A stretch of 64,000 nucleotides of DNA from Candidatus Chlorobium masyuteum (GCF_011601315.1 NZ_JAAORA010000004.1:1-64000); one strand, 5' to 3'; counted from the first letter of the stretch, positions 54,592 through 63,264 are shown. Program-made: numbers and translations. Notes: generated by a model from the sequence alone, not told the origin.

Positions 54592-54613
54592 TATTTGATA
54601 TTTATATCAAATA
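54592..54613. promoter_or_regulatory. Palindromic operator between the terS and XRE genes
   Basis: Arms TATTTGATA and TATCAAATA flank a TTTA centre; the palindrome extends one base further on each side. The arms are identical to those at 44924-44945. It ends 24 bases before the XRE gene, so autoregulation is likely, with terS facing the other way. Confidence 0.8.
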
Positions 54614-54637
54614 TTCAATAGAAATATAGCAACAAAG

Positions 54638-55033
54638 ATGAAAGAAATATCTAAACCAAGGCCGTATACAGAAGAGGCAAAACGTCTCAGGTGGGAGATT
54701 AAAAAGAAGTTTAAAACACAGGTATCGCTCTGCCAGGCAATAGGCGCCAAAGACTCATCCATCATCGCGCCCTATATTGCAGGCTATAACCGCATCGGCA
54801 ACATCCTTCGAGACAGGCTCGAAGCTGTCGGCATTGACGTCAACTACATCATCTACGGCAAAAAAGGGGCTCCGGAGCTGCCTTCACCTCCCCCGGACCA
54901 AAACCTTGACACGTTGCTCACTCAATGCAGTGATAAAATCCAACACCTGCAAGGTGAAGTGATCAGCATCAACAACGAACTGCTCAAACTCAACAAACTC
55001 ATCGACACCATAAAAAAAAGGCTATCAGAGTAG
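54638..55033 (+). CDS. XRE-type repressor with C-terminal coiled coil
   Basis: The 131-aa protein has an N-terminal helix-turn-helix (residues about 22-50; KTQVSLCQAIGAKDSSIIAP) and the linker YIIYGKKGAPELPSPPPD. A C-terminal coiled coil (residues about 95-130) probably mediates oligomers. There is no peptidase domain for self-cleavage. It is the best candidate for the element's master repressor because a palindrome precedes it and also lies before the virion genes. Confidence 0.75.
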   Translation: MKEISKPRPYTEEAKRLRWEIKKKFKTQVSLCQAIGAKDSSIIAPYIAGYNRIGNILRDRLEAVGIDVNYIIYGKKGAPELPSPPPDQNLDTLLTQCSDKIQHLQGEVISINNELLKLNKLIDTIKKRLSE

Positions 55034-55151
55034 CCTTTAAGATTCATTATTACGGGGCATAGAATGTCTATAAACCGCTCCACTAAAAGAACTTGTGTCA
55101 CATGATCTATGTTATACAACAAATCAAATACAAAGTAGAGACATTGTGTAA

Positions 55152-56687
55152 TTACAGTTGCCTGATAAACTCTTCGGGATTAATACCCCAAGCTACGAGC
55201 ACTTGAAATGCTACCGCCGCATATTTTTTTGTATTCGGCAAGCGCTCTATTAAAGGTAATATTATGTTTAATGCCTCTGTAATACATGCAAGTGATTGAT
55301 GCTGGTCAGGCACTGCATCATGATAATAAATGCCAACATTAATGAGCGTCCCCGCGACATCCGGCAGGTAGGTCTGCGGGTTGGTTTCGGCAAGTTGCCG
55401 TCTTATCGCCAAAGCCTCCTTATACCCGTCCTCGGCGGTTCCATAATCGTTCTGATCGGATTGCAAATTAGCCAGATTGTTCAATGTCGTTGCGACATAC
55501 GGCAGGTAGGTCTGCGGGTTGGTTTCGGCAAGTTGCCGATAGACTGCAAGAGCCTCCTTATACCCGTCCTCGGCGGTTCCATAATCGTTCTGATCGGATT
55601 GCAAATTAGCCAGATTGTTCAATGTCGTTGCGACATACGGCAGGTAGGTCTGCGGGTTGGTTTCGGCAAGTTGCCGTCTTATCGCCAAAGCCTCCTTATA
55701 CCCTTCCTCGGCGGTTCCATAATCGTTCTTGGCTTTTTGCAAAATAGCCAGATTGTTCAATGTCGTTGCGACATCCGGCAGGTAGGTCTGCGGGTTGGTT
55801 TCGGCAAGTTGCCGATAGACTGCAAGAGCCTCCTTATACCCTTCCTCGGCGGTTCCATAATCGTTCTGATGGGATTGCAAAACAGCCAGATTGTTCAATG
55901 TCATGGCGACATCCGGCAGGTAGGTCTGCGGGTTGGTTTCGGCAAGTTGCCGATAGACTGCAAGAGCCTCCTTATACCCTTCCTCGGCGGTTCCATAATC
56001 GTTCTTGGCTTTTTGCAAAATAGCCAGATTGTTCAGCGTCGTTGCCCGCTCTTGCGGTTTTTCTGCTAACAGTAAAGCTTTTTTATACAGCGGCTCAGCT
56101 TTTTTATAATCATTGAGGTAAGCATAAAAGTTTGCTGCGGTGAGGTATGTTTGCCTGTCAGGGAATATTGTTATAGCTTTTTCAAAGTTTTTGGCGGCTT
56201 TTTCAAAAGCAAATGTGAGCTGAAGCAATTGCGCTTTAAGCAAAAACGTCTCTGCTACCTGTCTCTGTTCATTCTTTACTTCTTGTGCCCTTTCATCAAG
56301 CTTCGCATCATCAAGAACGACAAGCGCCTCATCTAATTTCCCATTCATGAACAGCGAAAATGCTTCTTGATAAAGGCTATCCGTTGTGGATATATCCTTG
56401 TTCTTGAACTCTTCTAATAACGTGGTAATACGATTTTCAAGGCCAGCTTTAGCATCGATAGCTTTTTTTAATTCATCCTGGAGCTGTTCTCTTACTATAT
56501 CTGAAAGGGTTTCGATTTTTTCTTTATCGCTCAGTCTACCATACAGCAAATGGATCTCTTCTTTCAATTCATTAGTGAACTTTTCAATAAAGGCATTGAT
56601 CGCAATAGTTGTCATGTTCCCGTCGATATCTTGGAGGACGAGATTGTTGTTCCCATCAATCTTGATATGATTCCATTTCCACTCCAT
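55152..56687 (-). CDS. TPR protein with near-identical 46-residue repeats
   Basis: The 511-aa protein starts WKWNHIKIDGNNNLVLQDI, a Gly-Asn motif, then a helical region (about 35-100), TPR-like repeats, and five tandem 46-residue units at about 218-447 (TLNNLAILQKAKNDYGTAEE). These are nearly identical, so they arose by recent duplication at DNA level (138-bp units). TPRs bind proteins. The N-terminal motif is echoed in the adjacent membrane protein, suggesting that the two act together. No enzyme domain is seen. Confidence 0.85.
   Translation of the reverse strand: MEWKWNHIKIDGNNNLVLQDIDGNMTTIAINAFIEKFTNELKEEIHLLYGRLSDKEKIETLSDIVREQLQDELKKAIDAKAGLENRITTLLEEFKNKDISTTDSLYQEAFSLFMNGKLDEALVVLDDAKLDERAQEVKNEQRQVAETFLLKAQLLQLTFAFEKAAKNFEKAITIFPDRQTYLTAANFYAYLNDYKKAEPLYKKALLLAEKPQERATTLNNLAILQKAKNDYGTAEEGYKEALAVYRQLAETNPQTYLPDVAMTLNNLAVLQSHQNDYGTAEEGYKEALAVYRQLAETNPQTYLPDVATTLNNLAILQKAKNDYGTAEEGYKEALAIRRQLAETNPQTYLPYVATTLNNLANLQSDQNDYGTAEDGYKEALAVYRQLAETNPQTYLPYVATTLNNLANLQSDQNDYGTAEDGYKEALAIRRQLAETNPQTYLPDVAGTLINVGIYYHDAVPDQHQSLACITEALNIILPLIERLPNTKKYAAVAFQVLVAWGINPEEFIRQL
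55347..56036 (-). repeat. Five 138-bp direct repeats in the TPR gene
   Basis: The repeat spans residues about 218-447 of the TPR protein. Units alternate between the forms AVYRQLAETNPQ and AIRRQLAETNPQ, and between PDVA and PYVA, as if shuffled by recombination. Copy number may vary among relatives. Confidence 0.9.
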
Positions 56688-56707
56688 AATTTTTCAATAT
56701 TGATCAG

Positions 56708-57070
56708 TTATCCTTGCTCGGTTTTGTTCTTATTTCCCTTAATGTTAGCTGTATTCATACCGGGCTGTCCTGTTGCAGAACTTCCCGTTCCTTGCTTTAC
56801 TTCATTTTCGCTTCCGCTAATGTTTAATCTGTTTTTAAACAATAAAGTTGTGCTGGGATTGAAGCCAAAAATAACCGCAACAATCAGGCTAATAAGAAAT
56901 TGAACATGAGGGCTTCTCAGCCATTCAGGCAAAGTTTCTTCACTCGTGACCAAAACAGGCATAAAAAAAGAGAGGCATAGAAATACTAAAAGCGCAATAA
57001 CAACTTTAATAACCCATTCCTTCATGGTTCTCAGGATTTTCTGTTTCATGCAAAAGGATGTATTCATCAT
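56708..57070 (-). CDS. Two-helix membrane protein with Gly-Asn motif tail
   Basis: The 120-aa protein has two membrane helices (residues about 18-42 and 55-72) and a tail with two motif copies, LNISGSENEVKQG and ANIKGNKNKTEQG, resembling KIDGNNNLVLQD of the next gene. The TPR gene starts 20 bases downstream, so they are an operon. The unusual shared motif suggests a pair in which the TPR protein binds a membrane anchor. Function is unknown. Confidence 0.7.
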   Translation of the reverse strand: MMNTSFCMKQKILRTMKEWVIKVVIALLVFLCLSFFMPVLVTSEETLPEWLRSPHVQFLISLIVAVIFGFNPSTTLLFKNRLNISGSENEVKQGTGSSATGQPGMNTANIKGNKNKTEQG

Positions 57071-57392
57071 CCTTTGTGAGCAAAGTCGTTAATACGTTCT
57101 GGTGTAAACTGACCAAGGCACACTTTACAAAGTAATTTATTGCATTTATATTTCAGCATTTCTGCGCCTAAAAACATCACACGTTCTCGATAATTAAAAC
57201 CCAGCAGGAAAAGCTTATAGTAAGCTCATCGTTTTTAACCATAAACCTGATAATATGATTTAAAATAATTATTTAGCTCATCGACAAAAGGCAAATCAAA
57301 TAACTCAGAACCTCTCATTTAAATGTCGTCGGCAGTTTGAGCACTTACCAACGATGCAATCGAATTGCGAAAAAATATTTATAGTGGCGCCA
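57071..57392. other. Intergenic stretch
   Basis: AT-rich sequence between the membrane protein and the primase gene, probably holding the promoter of the membrane/TPR pair. I see no gene or clear palindrome. Confidence 0.4.
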
Positions 57393-58226
57393 TCATTGAA
57401 CCTGTCTGAGAATCCTCCTCACTTCATGCTCATCAAGCGGGCATCCGGAGCTCTGGTTCAGCTCCAGCAACAAGCGGTCACACTCTTCAACTCCCTCATC
57501 TCTCATCCAGCAGGCAAGCTGATAGAGGGTATTATTGCGGTTCCCCGGTACAAAGCGCTTCATGAAAAAGCTCTTGTAGCTTCTCTTCAGCGTTGCACTT
57601 TTGTTCTTGTTCCGGGCTCGGCCAGCTTCAAGCAGCTTCTCTCTTCTTTGCCGCACGAGAGCCCGCCGGTAAAAAAGCGCCCAGTCAAACAATTGTGTTC
57701 CTTCCAGGTAATACACTTCGGCATCAGGGAATCCGTAATACATCCGGTCAATGTTCTTGCAGGCCTTGTCAGCATGGTTGTAGCAGGCCATCACTTCAGC
57801 CATCATTAACTTAAAGGCTTCACGCTCAAGCAAAATCGGTTTGTCCGTTGGCAGTATCACCCTGAACCGCTCGGCAATCACCCCATGCTTCTCTTTCATG
57901 TGGTTACGGGTTGTCGCAATCAGGCCAATAAAATCCGCAAAATCTACCATGGCCTCACCAATCGAATAGCGGTCATCACAATCAAGAATAATCAGTTCCT
58001 GCCCCTGGAGCGCATGCTCCCCATCCCGATACCCGTCCCGGAACGCTGTGGCCGAGTAATTTCCCTGGAAGCGCGCCATCGCTTCTACCCGGTCAAAGGG
58101 AATCCGTATCGCCTTGAACCCTTCCGCCGTGTGCTTGCTGCATGAAATCAACACACGCCCGTCATGCATTTCCATAGCGTTTTTGAGTAATTTGAGCTTG
58201 AACACCTTGAACGTCTTTAGCCGCAT
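57393..58226 (-). CDS. Archaeo-eukaryotic-type primase with PriCT domain
   Basis: The protein has the AEP-type acidic pair in LIILDCDDR (about residue 80) and RFRVILPTDKP, and a C-terminal PriCT-1-like end (NTLYQLACWMRDEGVEECDR; CPLDEHEVRRIL). It should prime replication of the element. It follows the DUF3987 gene. An open frame continues to 58343, but those codons overlap the previous gene and add an unlikely N-terminus. The start at 58226 is a guess. Confidence 0.75.
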   Translation of the reverse strand: MRLKTFKVFKLKLLKNAMEMHDGRVLISCSKHTAEGFKAIRIPFDRVEAMARFQGNYSATAFRDGYRDGEHALQGQELIILDCDDRYSIGEAMVDFADFIGLIATTRNHMKEKHGVIAERFRVILPTDKPILLEREAFKLMMAEVMACYNHADKACKNIDRMYYGFPDAEVYYLEGTQLFDWALFYRRALVRQRREKLLEAGRARNKNKSATLKRSYKSFFMKRFVPGNRNNTLYQLACWMRDEGVEECDRLLLELNQSSGCPLDEHEVRRILRQVQ

Positions 58227-58260
58227 GGATAAAGGCTTTAGGTGTTCAAGGTGTTCGTGG

Positions 58261-59688
58261 CTAATGTTCCAAAAGTTGAATGAATTTGGTCGATTGTCCC
58301 GATCCCTGTCGCTCTTCTTGCAAGGCAAACACATCCGTTTCAATGCCGGTGCTGATCACCTCCTCAAACTCCTTTGCCTTCCATCCGGTTCTGTGCAGCA
58401 GCTTTCTGCGGTTCATAACGCCCCCTTGCTTGGTCAGAATATCGATCACCCGTTTCATCCGCTGTTCATAAGGGGTGAACTTGAAGTGGTTCATCAAGAG
58501 GTAGCTTATGGTCTTCCAGAAATAACGTATCAGTGCCACAGCCCGCTTCATCATCTCGCCCGTTATCAAAAGAACCGGCGGAGCGTTTGATTCGGCAATA
58601 CGGTTGGTCTCTTCAACCACCAGATAGATCATCGCCGCCTTGAACTTCATCATATCAAGACGCCCCTGATAGCCCATCAGCACGCCCGAAAACTCGGCAT
58701 CGCTTTTGGCGATTTCAGCAAGCTCTTCATGCTCGCCCTCAAAAGAGTGCTGATAGATCTCCCGCGCCTCCACAGAGAGCTTGATCTCTATGCTTTGTTG
58801 CTCAATCAGGCATGCCGTCCGGAATATCTTCTCAAGGTTTCCGGCAATCAATGCCTCCATGCCCTCATCCGGAGTGCTGTTCTCAATCAGCGACTTCATC
58901 TTTCCTCGATGCTCCGCCACAAAGCAATAGCAGATTCGCTGCAAAAAGCCGCTATGCTTGTCCTTCTCGGTTATTCGCTGGAGAAACTGAGTCAGGGTAG
59001 ACGCGCCAAAAATAGAGAGGCATGGATTAACAATCCTCGACTGCTCGTTTTTCAACTGCCGGGTATGGCTGTTGCCGTCATAAACATCCAGGATGAATGA
59101 CTCCATACCCTTGTTGTAATCCTTACGGAGATTATCAAGAAAGCTCGCAAACTCACTGTAGCAGGCAATTCCTGAGTTCATCACCTCCTTCTGCTCCATC
59201 TCCTCACTCCGAATCCGCTTCGCGCCCTGTCCCTCTGTTTTCGGTATAAGCCGGGGCTCCCGCATGCTCTCCATCAACCCCTCATGGCTTCCTGAATCCG
59301 GCATCCGGAACTTGATCTGCTCCTCCTGCAGCAGCTCTTCAGCTCTTCGCAAATACCTTGTGCAAAAAGAAACCACCGTCGTCTTTCTCCCAACCGTTGA
59401 ACCGGCAAGGCAAAGCCCGTAGAGGTTGGGTTTGACCCTCTGGCTTCCAACCTGCATCGAAACCCTGTTGCCAATCACGGCAGCAGAGGTCATAAACATG
59501 CTCACAAACAAAAACTCCCGTGGAGCATCAGTCATCGACTGCAGGTAGTCCAGTACCGGAGCAAAAAAAATATCAGACACCGCCACCTCGGGAAAACGGG
59601 GTAGTTCATTGGTGTGTGCCGCTTGCCGCCGTCTTGCCTCCTGCAATCGCATCTCATGAGGCCCGATTGAAACATTGGCATCACTCAT
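58261..59688 (-). CDS. DUF3987 helicase-like replication protein
   Basis: The 475-aa protein has the DUF3987 core with a Walker A-like LAGSTVGRKTTVV at about residue 90 and FMTSAAVIGNRVSM before it. DUF3987 proteins resemble RepA/DnaB-type ATPases and accompany primases on mobile elements. The start is the ATG at 59688, which overlaps the AlpA stop (ATGA). It is probably the replicative helicase of the element. A winged-helix-like end (TKQGGVMNRRKLLHRTGWKA) may bind DNA. Confidence 0.85.
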   Translation of the reverse strand: MSDANVSIGPHEMRLQEARRRQAAHTNELPRFPEVAVSDIFFAPVLDYLQSMTDAPREFLFVSMFMTSAAVIGNRVSMQVGSQRVKPNLYGLCLAGSTVGRKTTVVSFCTRYLRRAEELLQEEQIKFRMPDSGSHEGLMESMREPRLIPKTEGQGAKRIRSEEMEQKEVMNSGIACYSEFASFLDNLRKDYNKGMESFILDVYDGNSHTRQLKNEQSRIVNPCLSIFGASTLTQFLQRITEKDKHSGFLQRICYCFVAEHRGKMKSLIENSTPDEGMEALIAGNLEKIFRTACLIEQQSIEIKLSVEAREIYQHSFEGEHEELAEIAKSDAEFSGVLMGYQGRLDMMKFKAAMIYLVVEETNRIAESNAPPVLLITGEMMKRAVALIRYFWKTISYLLMNHFKFTPYEQRMKRVIDILTKQGGVMNRRKLLHRTGWKAKEFEEVISTGIETDVFALQEERQGSGQSTKFIQLLEH

Positions 59689-59969
59689 GCTTCCGGGCCT
59701 CCTCTCCCGCAAGGCTTTTGTATTCCATCCAGGCCTCGCTGCTCCGCCTGTACGTTCCAGCACCCATTATTGAGCCTTTCCACCAACATCTCAATATCAA
59801 CTGCCCGCCATGCGGCAGTCTTTTCCGAAAGTTTTACGGGTTTGGGATACCGCCCCTCTTTTATCCCTGCATACCATGCTGCTCGCGAGACTGGCAAAAT
59901 GCTTGGAATTCCCTGTTTGCGGTCTCCGATAATGTCCCGCAGCCGATAGAATTTTGTTACATGCATCAC
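59685..59969 (-). CDS. AlpA-family regulator/excisionase
   Basis: The 94-aa protein matches AlpA-type small regulators: FYRLRDIIGDRK, then SILPVSRAAWYAGIKEGRYP and KTAAWRAVDIEML. Such proteins activate integrase genes or act as excisionases in P4-type elements. It overlaps both the preceding and the following gene at start and stop. Confidence 0.8.
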   Translation of the reverse strand: MMHVTKFYRLRDIIGDRKQGIPSILPVSRAAWYAGIKEGRYPKPVKLSEKTAAWRAVDIEMLVERLNNGCWNVQAEQRGLDGIQKPCGRGGPEA

Positions 59970-60196
59970 GCACCTCCCATTTTCTCGGAGGTTCCCTCAA
60001 TCCACTTTTCGACATCGGTAATACGAAACAGCAACCGCCCGTTTTTCTTGGTTGACGGCAACGATCCGCTTTTTACGGCGCGATAAATTGAAATCTTTGA
60101 AATAGGGAGATCGTAAATCTCCATTGCATACCAAACCAGACTATCAAGGTTGATAAACTTCCGTTTCGGCTTCTGGAGGGGGGGGATGGTTTCCAT
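59966..60196 (-). CDS. Small HTH (excisionase-type) DNA-binding protein
   Basis: The 76-aa protein has a MerR-like winged helix-turn-helix: ISKISIYRAVKSGSLPSTKK followed by NGRLLFRITDVEKWIEG. It probably acts as excisionase or early regulator. It is the first gene of the operon that continues with AlpA, DUF3987 and primase. An inverted repeat lies just upstream. Confidence 0.8.
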   Translation of the reverse strand: METIPPLQKPKRKFINLDSLVWYAMEIYDLPISKISIYRAVKSGSLPSTKKNGRLLFRITDVEKWIEGTSEKMGGA

Positions 60197-60208
60197 TGCA
60201 TTGCTTCA

Positions 60209-60239
60209 TTATAGTTGAAGAATCATTGAACAACTATAA
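60209..60239. promoter_or_regulatory. Inverted repeat upstream of the replication operon
   Basis: TTATAGTTG and CAACTATAA pair over 9 bases with a 13-base spacer, ending 13 bases before the first start codon of the operon. The arms differ from the TATTTGATA operator, so a second regulator, possibly the small HTH protein or AlpA, may bind here. Confidence 0.6.
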
Positions 60240-60268
60240 ATTGCAATACAGAGCACGCTTAATCAATG

Positions 60269-61621
60269 TTAAAGCGTTCCTTTATATTCGCTTACGTGCT
60301 CAAACCGTGCTTTTTTCGTGCCTCTATCGTGCCTGTTTCGTGCCTTTCTTTTTTTCTCCAGGTTATGATCTTTCCATGCCTTCAATAATGCATTTGCCTG
60401 ATCGCTTATACCGGAGAGTCCGCAAAGCCGCTCGCATACCTTTAAATTGATTTCGCTGGTCCTCTTTTTTATTGCCAATAGCTCATCAAAAATACAATTC
60501 GGCCACCGCTCACCCGGCTTATGCGCGCCCGCGATTCTGTACACCTCGTTTTCAGCTCTCCAGTCGCGTAGCGGTATTACGTCAACAGTGCTGCTGGTTG
60601 CCGTCGCTGTTGTGTTCCTCTCCTCCGGTTTCGCGCCCTTTGCTTTGGGAGCAAACTTCCCTTTACTCATAAACCAGTTCTCAGCACTCTCCAGCTCAAA
60701 AAATGCACGCACCTCATGCGTTCCGGCTTCAGGGAATTGAAACAAATAGGGATTCTTTTTATGCCGCTTGATGAGGTCCGCCGTGATAAACTGCTTTAGG
60801 ACAAGCTTTTTAGCATCAAAGACGTTGTTGATCAAAAAAAACAGGCAGAGATCACTCTGTATCGCTTTTTTCAATTGCTCGGTGTTTCGGTAGAGCATCT
60901 CCGATTGGCCATAGTCAGCAACAATACTCCGCATCTTTTTTATATCCTGACGTGCTTCCGTTTCCGGAGCATGGTTCATATACCATTGAACCGCATTCAC
61001 AAACGCCATCGCGGCATAAACCTCCTCAATTGCCGGAGTGTTTGCGCACGCTGAGCCTGTAGCTTCCACGTTACACTCAAACAACCTTAGCGATTGATTT
61101 GCAGGGTTAAATTCACCCATCAGCCATCTCTCCGCCGATATCAGCGTCAGCCACTGGATAACATCGCAATAATCATCAGCACCCAAACAGCACCTGTCGA
61201 ATCGCTCTATTACAGCCGCCATGTCAAGAGAGTTCAGTGCTTCGCGGTTTTCAATTCCCCGTTGCGCCTCAATCCTTGCCTGAAGGCTCTTTATTCCCTC
61301 AGAGATAGTTTTCACCAGCTTGCCGTCAATCAGCGCATCTCTTGCATCTGCAAGGGAGCTGTTGGCCATGGCAAGTGCCACCTGCTGATACTTCTCCTCT
61401 ACAGCCTTTAAACTTGTCGTAAAAGTAAGGAGCTGCTCTGCATGGTCATGTTCAGCAGCCGCCCTGCTTTTCTCATCCCATCTCTCCCAATGCAGCTCTT
61501 TCAGGCGGGCATAATTTCTTGTAGCAGAATCCTTTATGGCGTGTTCTCCCTCCAGTAATGCCCTGATGGCATTAGTTACAGCTATCCGGATATCCTTCTC
61601 ACTGGCCTTAAAATTACCCAT
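60269..61621 (-). CDS. Element protein of unknown function (450 aa)
   Basis: The 450-aa protein is mainly helical (AEQLLTFTTSLKAVEEKYQQ; ALAMANSSLADARDALIDGK). It has several Cys (DRCCLGADDYC) and a basic C-terminus (KKRKARNRHDRGTKKARFEH) that may bind nucleic acid. A low-complexity Thr/Ala/Lys stretch lies near residue 345. It lies between the integrase and the regulators. No family is recognised. Confidence 0.6.
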   Translation of the reverse strand: MGNFKASEKDIRIAVTNAIRALLEGEHAIKDSATRNYARLKELHWERWDEKSRAAAEHDHAEQLLTFTTSLKAVEEKYQQVALAMANSSLADARDALIDGKLVKTISEGIKSLQARIEAQRGIENREALNSLDMAAVIERFDRCCLGADDYCDVIQWLTLISAERWLMGEFNPANQSLRLFECNVEATGSACANTPAIEEVYAAMAFVNAVQWYMNHAPETEARQDIKKMRSIVADYGQSEMLYRNTEQLKKAIQSDLCLFFLINNVFDAKKLVLKQFITADLIKRHKKNPYLFQFPEAGTHEVRAFFELESAENWFMSKGKFAPKAKGAKPEERNTTATATSSTVDVIPLRDWRAENEVYRIAGAHKPGERWPNCIFDELLAIKKRTSEINLKVCERLCGLSGISDQANALLKAWKDHNLEKKRKARNRHDRGTKKARFEHVSEYKGTL

Positions 61622-61736
61622 CCAGCGCCCCCATTTTTTAATGAAAAATGAAGTGAGTAGATGTTAAGTATAAGAAAATTGAAGTAAAAAAGCGCTATTT
61701 ACCATTTTCCGGATAATGGTGTGTGTTCGCCAAGTG

Positions 61737-63065
61737 TTACTTGACAAGCCTGATAAACGGCAGAGATTGTAACGCATCAACATCGTCAATCTTCGCGCCA
61801 CCTTTCAGATTATTCAGATAGTCTGCCCATGCCTGCATCATTCGGGTACGCTCATCGAGATGCTGTGTCCTGTTATAAGCCGCCCCTAACCGGTCCGGCA
61901 CCCTGTGCCCGAGCTGTGCCTCAATCGCATCGGGGCTGAACCCCAAAGTCTCATGAAGCATGGTCCGTGCTGTTGCCCTGAAACCATGACCAGTCACGGT
62001 CTCCTGATCCCACCCCATGGTTCTTAATGCCTGATTAACCGTATTCTCTGATAGTACCCTTGAGGCAGCCCGACCGGGAAAAACATACTCGCTGCTACCG
62101 GTAAAAGGTTGAAGAGCCTGCAACACCTCAACAGCCTGCCGGGCAAGAGGAACCGTGTGAACCTGCCCTTTCCTCTTGGCCTTCTCTTTAAGGGTCAGCT
62201 TCGTATCCTCAACCGGCAACTGCCAGGCCAGCCTCTCCATATCAATATCTTTCCACTTCGCGTTACGCAACTCACCGGGTCGAACAAACAACATAGGCGC
62301 AAGCTTCAGTGCACAACGAACCACAAAAGATCCTGCGTAATTGTCAATATCCACCAACAAGCGGCCTAACTTGTCAGGGTTCAGAATAGCCGCCATACTC
62401 TTTTTATTGGGCTGCTTCAGCACTTTGCTCAAACCAGCCGCAGGATTGTTTTCAACACCGGGAATATCGCTGACAATCGCAAAATTGAAAACCTGACCAA
62501 TAATAGTTTTGATTCTATGAGCTGACTCATAAGCATGGCGCTCCTCAACCAGCCGCAGAGCGGCCAGAACATCTTTTGTGGTGATATCAGAAATTTGACG
62601 GCTTCCCAATGGAGGCAGAATATCCCTTTCAAGTCGGCTAATAACCGTTCTTGTATGACCATCCGTCCACTCCGTCCGCGCCACCTCAAGCCATAGCCGC
62701 GCCACTCTTTCAAAAGTATTCCGCTCAATCTCTTTTGACAGTAATTCGGCAGCACTCCGCTGTTTTCGTTCCTCACTTGGATTGATACCATTGGCAAGCA
62801 GATTTCGGGCCTTCTGCCTTCGCTCACGCGCCTCCTCCAAGCTTATATCAGGATAGGTTCCCAAAGAGATGATGCAAGCCTTTCCACTAAAGGTATACTT
62901 CAGACGCCACCACCTCGAAACAGGTAACTGCTTCCCATCCTTGCTATACTTCTTGGCAGGAATAAACAAAAACAAACCACCGCCATCAAAGAGCGTCTGT
63001 GGTTTCTCGGTAGCCTTAGCCGCCTCTACCTTTTTAGCTGACAATGGAAGAACGCTTCTCGACAT
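61737..63065 (-). CDS. int: P4-type tyrosine integrase
   Basis: The 442-aa protein has the N-terminal arm-binding DUF4102 domain (LTFSG-type; here WWRLKYTFSGKACIISLGTY), a core-binding helical domain, and a catalytic domain with Arg in FVRPGELRNAKW, HGFRATARTM (His-x-x-Arg), and Tyr in GAAYNRTQHLDER. It inserts the element at the tmRNA gene, which lies next to it. Repeats of TAGGTATAA type lie in its promoter region. Confidence 0.95.
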   Translation of the reverse strand: MSRSVLPLSAKKVEAAKATEKPQTLFDGGGLFLFIPAKKYSKDGKQLPVSRWWRLKYTFSGKACIISLGTYPDISLEEARERRQKARNLLANGINPSEERKQRSAAELLSKEIERNTFERVARLWLEVARTEWTDGHTRTVISRLERDILPPLGSRQISDITTKDVLAALRLVEERHAYESAHRIKTIIGQVFNFAIVSDIPGVENNPAAGLSKVLKQPNKKSMAAILNPDKLGRLLVDIDNYAGSFVVRCALKLAPMLFVRPGELRNAKWKDIDMERLAWQLPVEDTKLTLKEKAKRKGQVHTVPLARQAVEVLQALQPFTGSSEYVFPGRAASRVLSENTVNQALRTMGWDQETVTGHGFRATARTMLHETLGFSPDAIEAQLGHRVPDRLGAAYNRTQHLDERTRMMQAWADYLNNLKGGAKIDDVDALQSLPFIRLVK

Positions 63066-63128
63066 AGGTATAACTTTTTAGTTCCGAATCAATATACTGA
63101 ACTACCTATACCTATAATTATACCTAAA
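63065..63128. promoter_or_regulatory. Integrase promoter region with iterated arm-like repeats
   Basis: Three related words (TAGGTATAA at 63065-63073, TATACC at 63107-63112 and TTATACCTAAA at 63118-63128) lie in the 60 bases before the integrase start. The last also occurs inside the left edge at 33047-33057. They are candidates for arm-type integrase sites. Confidence 0.6.
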
Positions 63129-63170
63129 AGAGCTGGATTAAGCAATACCACACCGGACAACAAAAGACAC

Positions 63171-63207
63171 CAAAAACACGAAGACCCCTGATTTCTCAGG
63201 GGTCTTC
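63171..63207 (-). terminator. Present terminator of the tmRNA gene
   Basis: The stem GAAGACCCCTGA/TCAGGGGTCTTC is followed on the minus strand by GTGTTTTTG, just after the tmRNA 3' end. It lies within the element and replaces the host terminator now displaced to 32946-32981. Confidence 0.8.
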
Positions 63208-63240
63208 GGACTTTTCTGGATGTCACCAGATTTCTTGCTT

Positions 63241-63264
63241 GTGGAGATGGCGGGAGTCGAACCC
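63241..63264. other. attR: Right attachment site (tmRNA 3' end)
   Basis: The 3' end of tmRNA serves as attachment site: gtggagatggcgggag followed by [t]cgaac. It is the partner of the repeat at 32985-33008. Exact crossover bases cannot be fixed, since the shared 16 bases are identical. Confidence 0.9.

Larger units (their letters stand above)
32985..63264. mobile_element. Integrated phage-like element in the tmRNA gene
   Basis: The element is about 30.3 kb. Its limits are set by the direct repeats of the tmRNA 3' end. The integrase gene is adjacent to the intact tmRNA, as usual for ssrA-integrating elements. The 11-mer TTATACCTAAA occurs near both ends (33047-33057 and 63118-63128) and is a probable arm-type integrase site. 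Contents are replication, regulation, packaging, capsid, fibre and lysis genes plus cargo. No gene for a tail tube, tape measure or sheath was recognised. Confidence 0.9.

Noticed and set aside
55347-56036. CRISPR-like regular repeats
   Set aside because: The 138-bp units are in frame and encode TPR repeats. There are no short repeats with unique spacers and no cas genes in the window.
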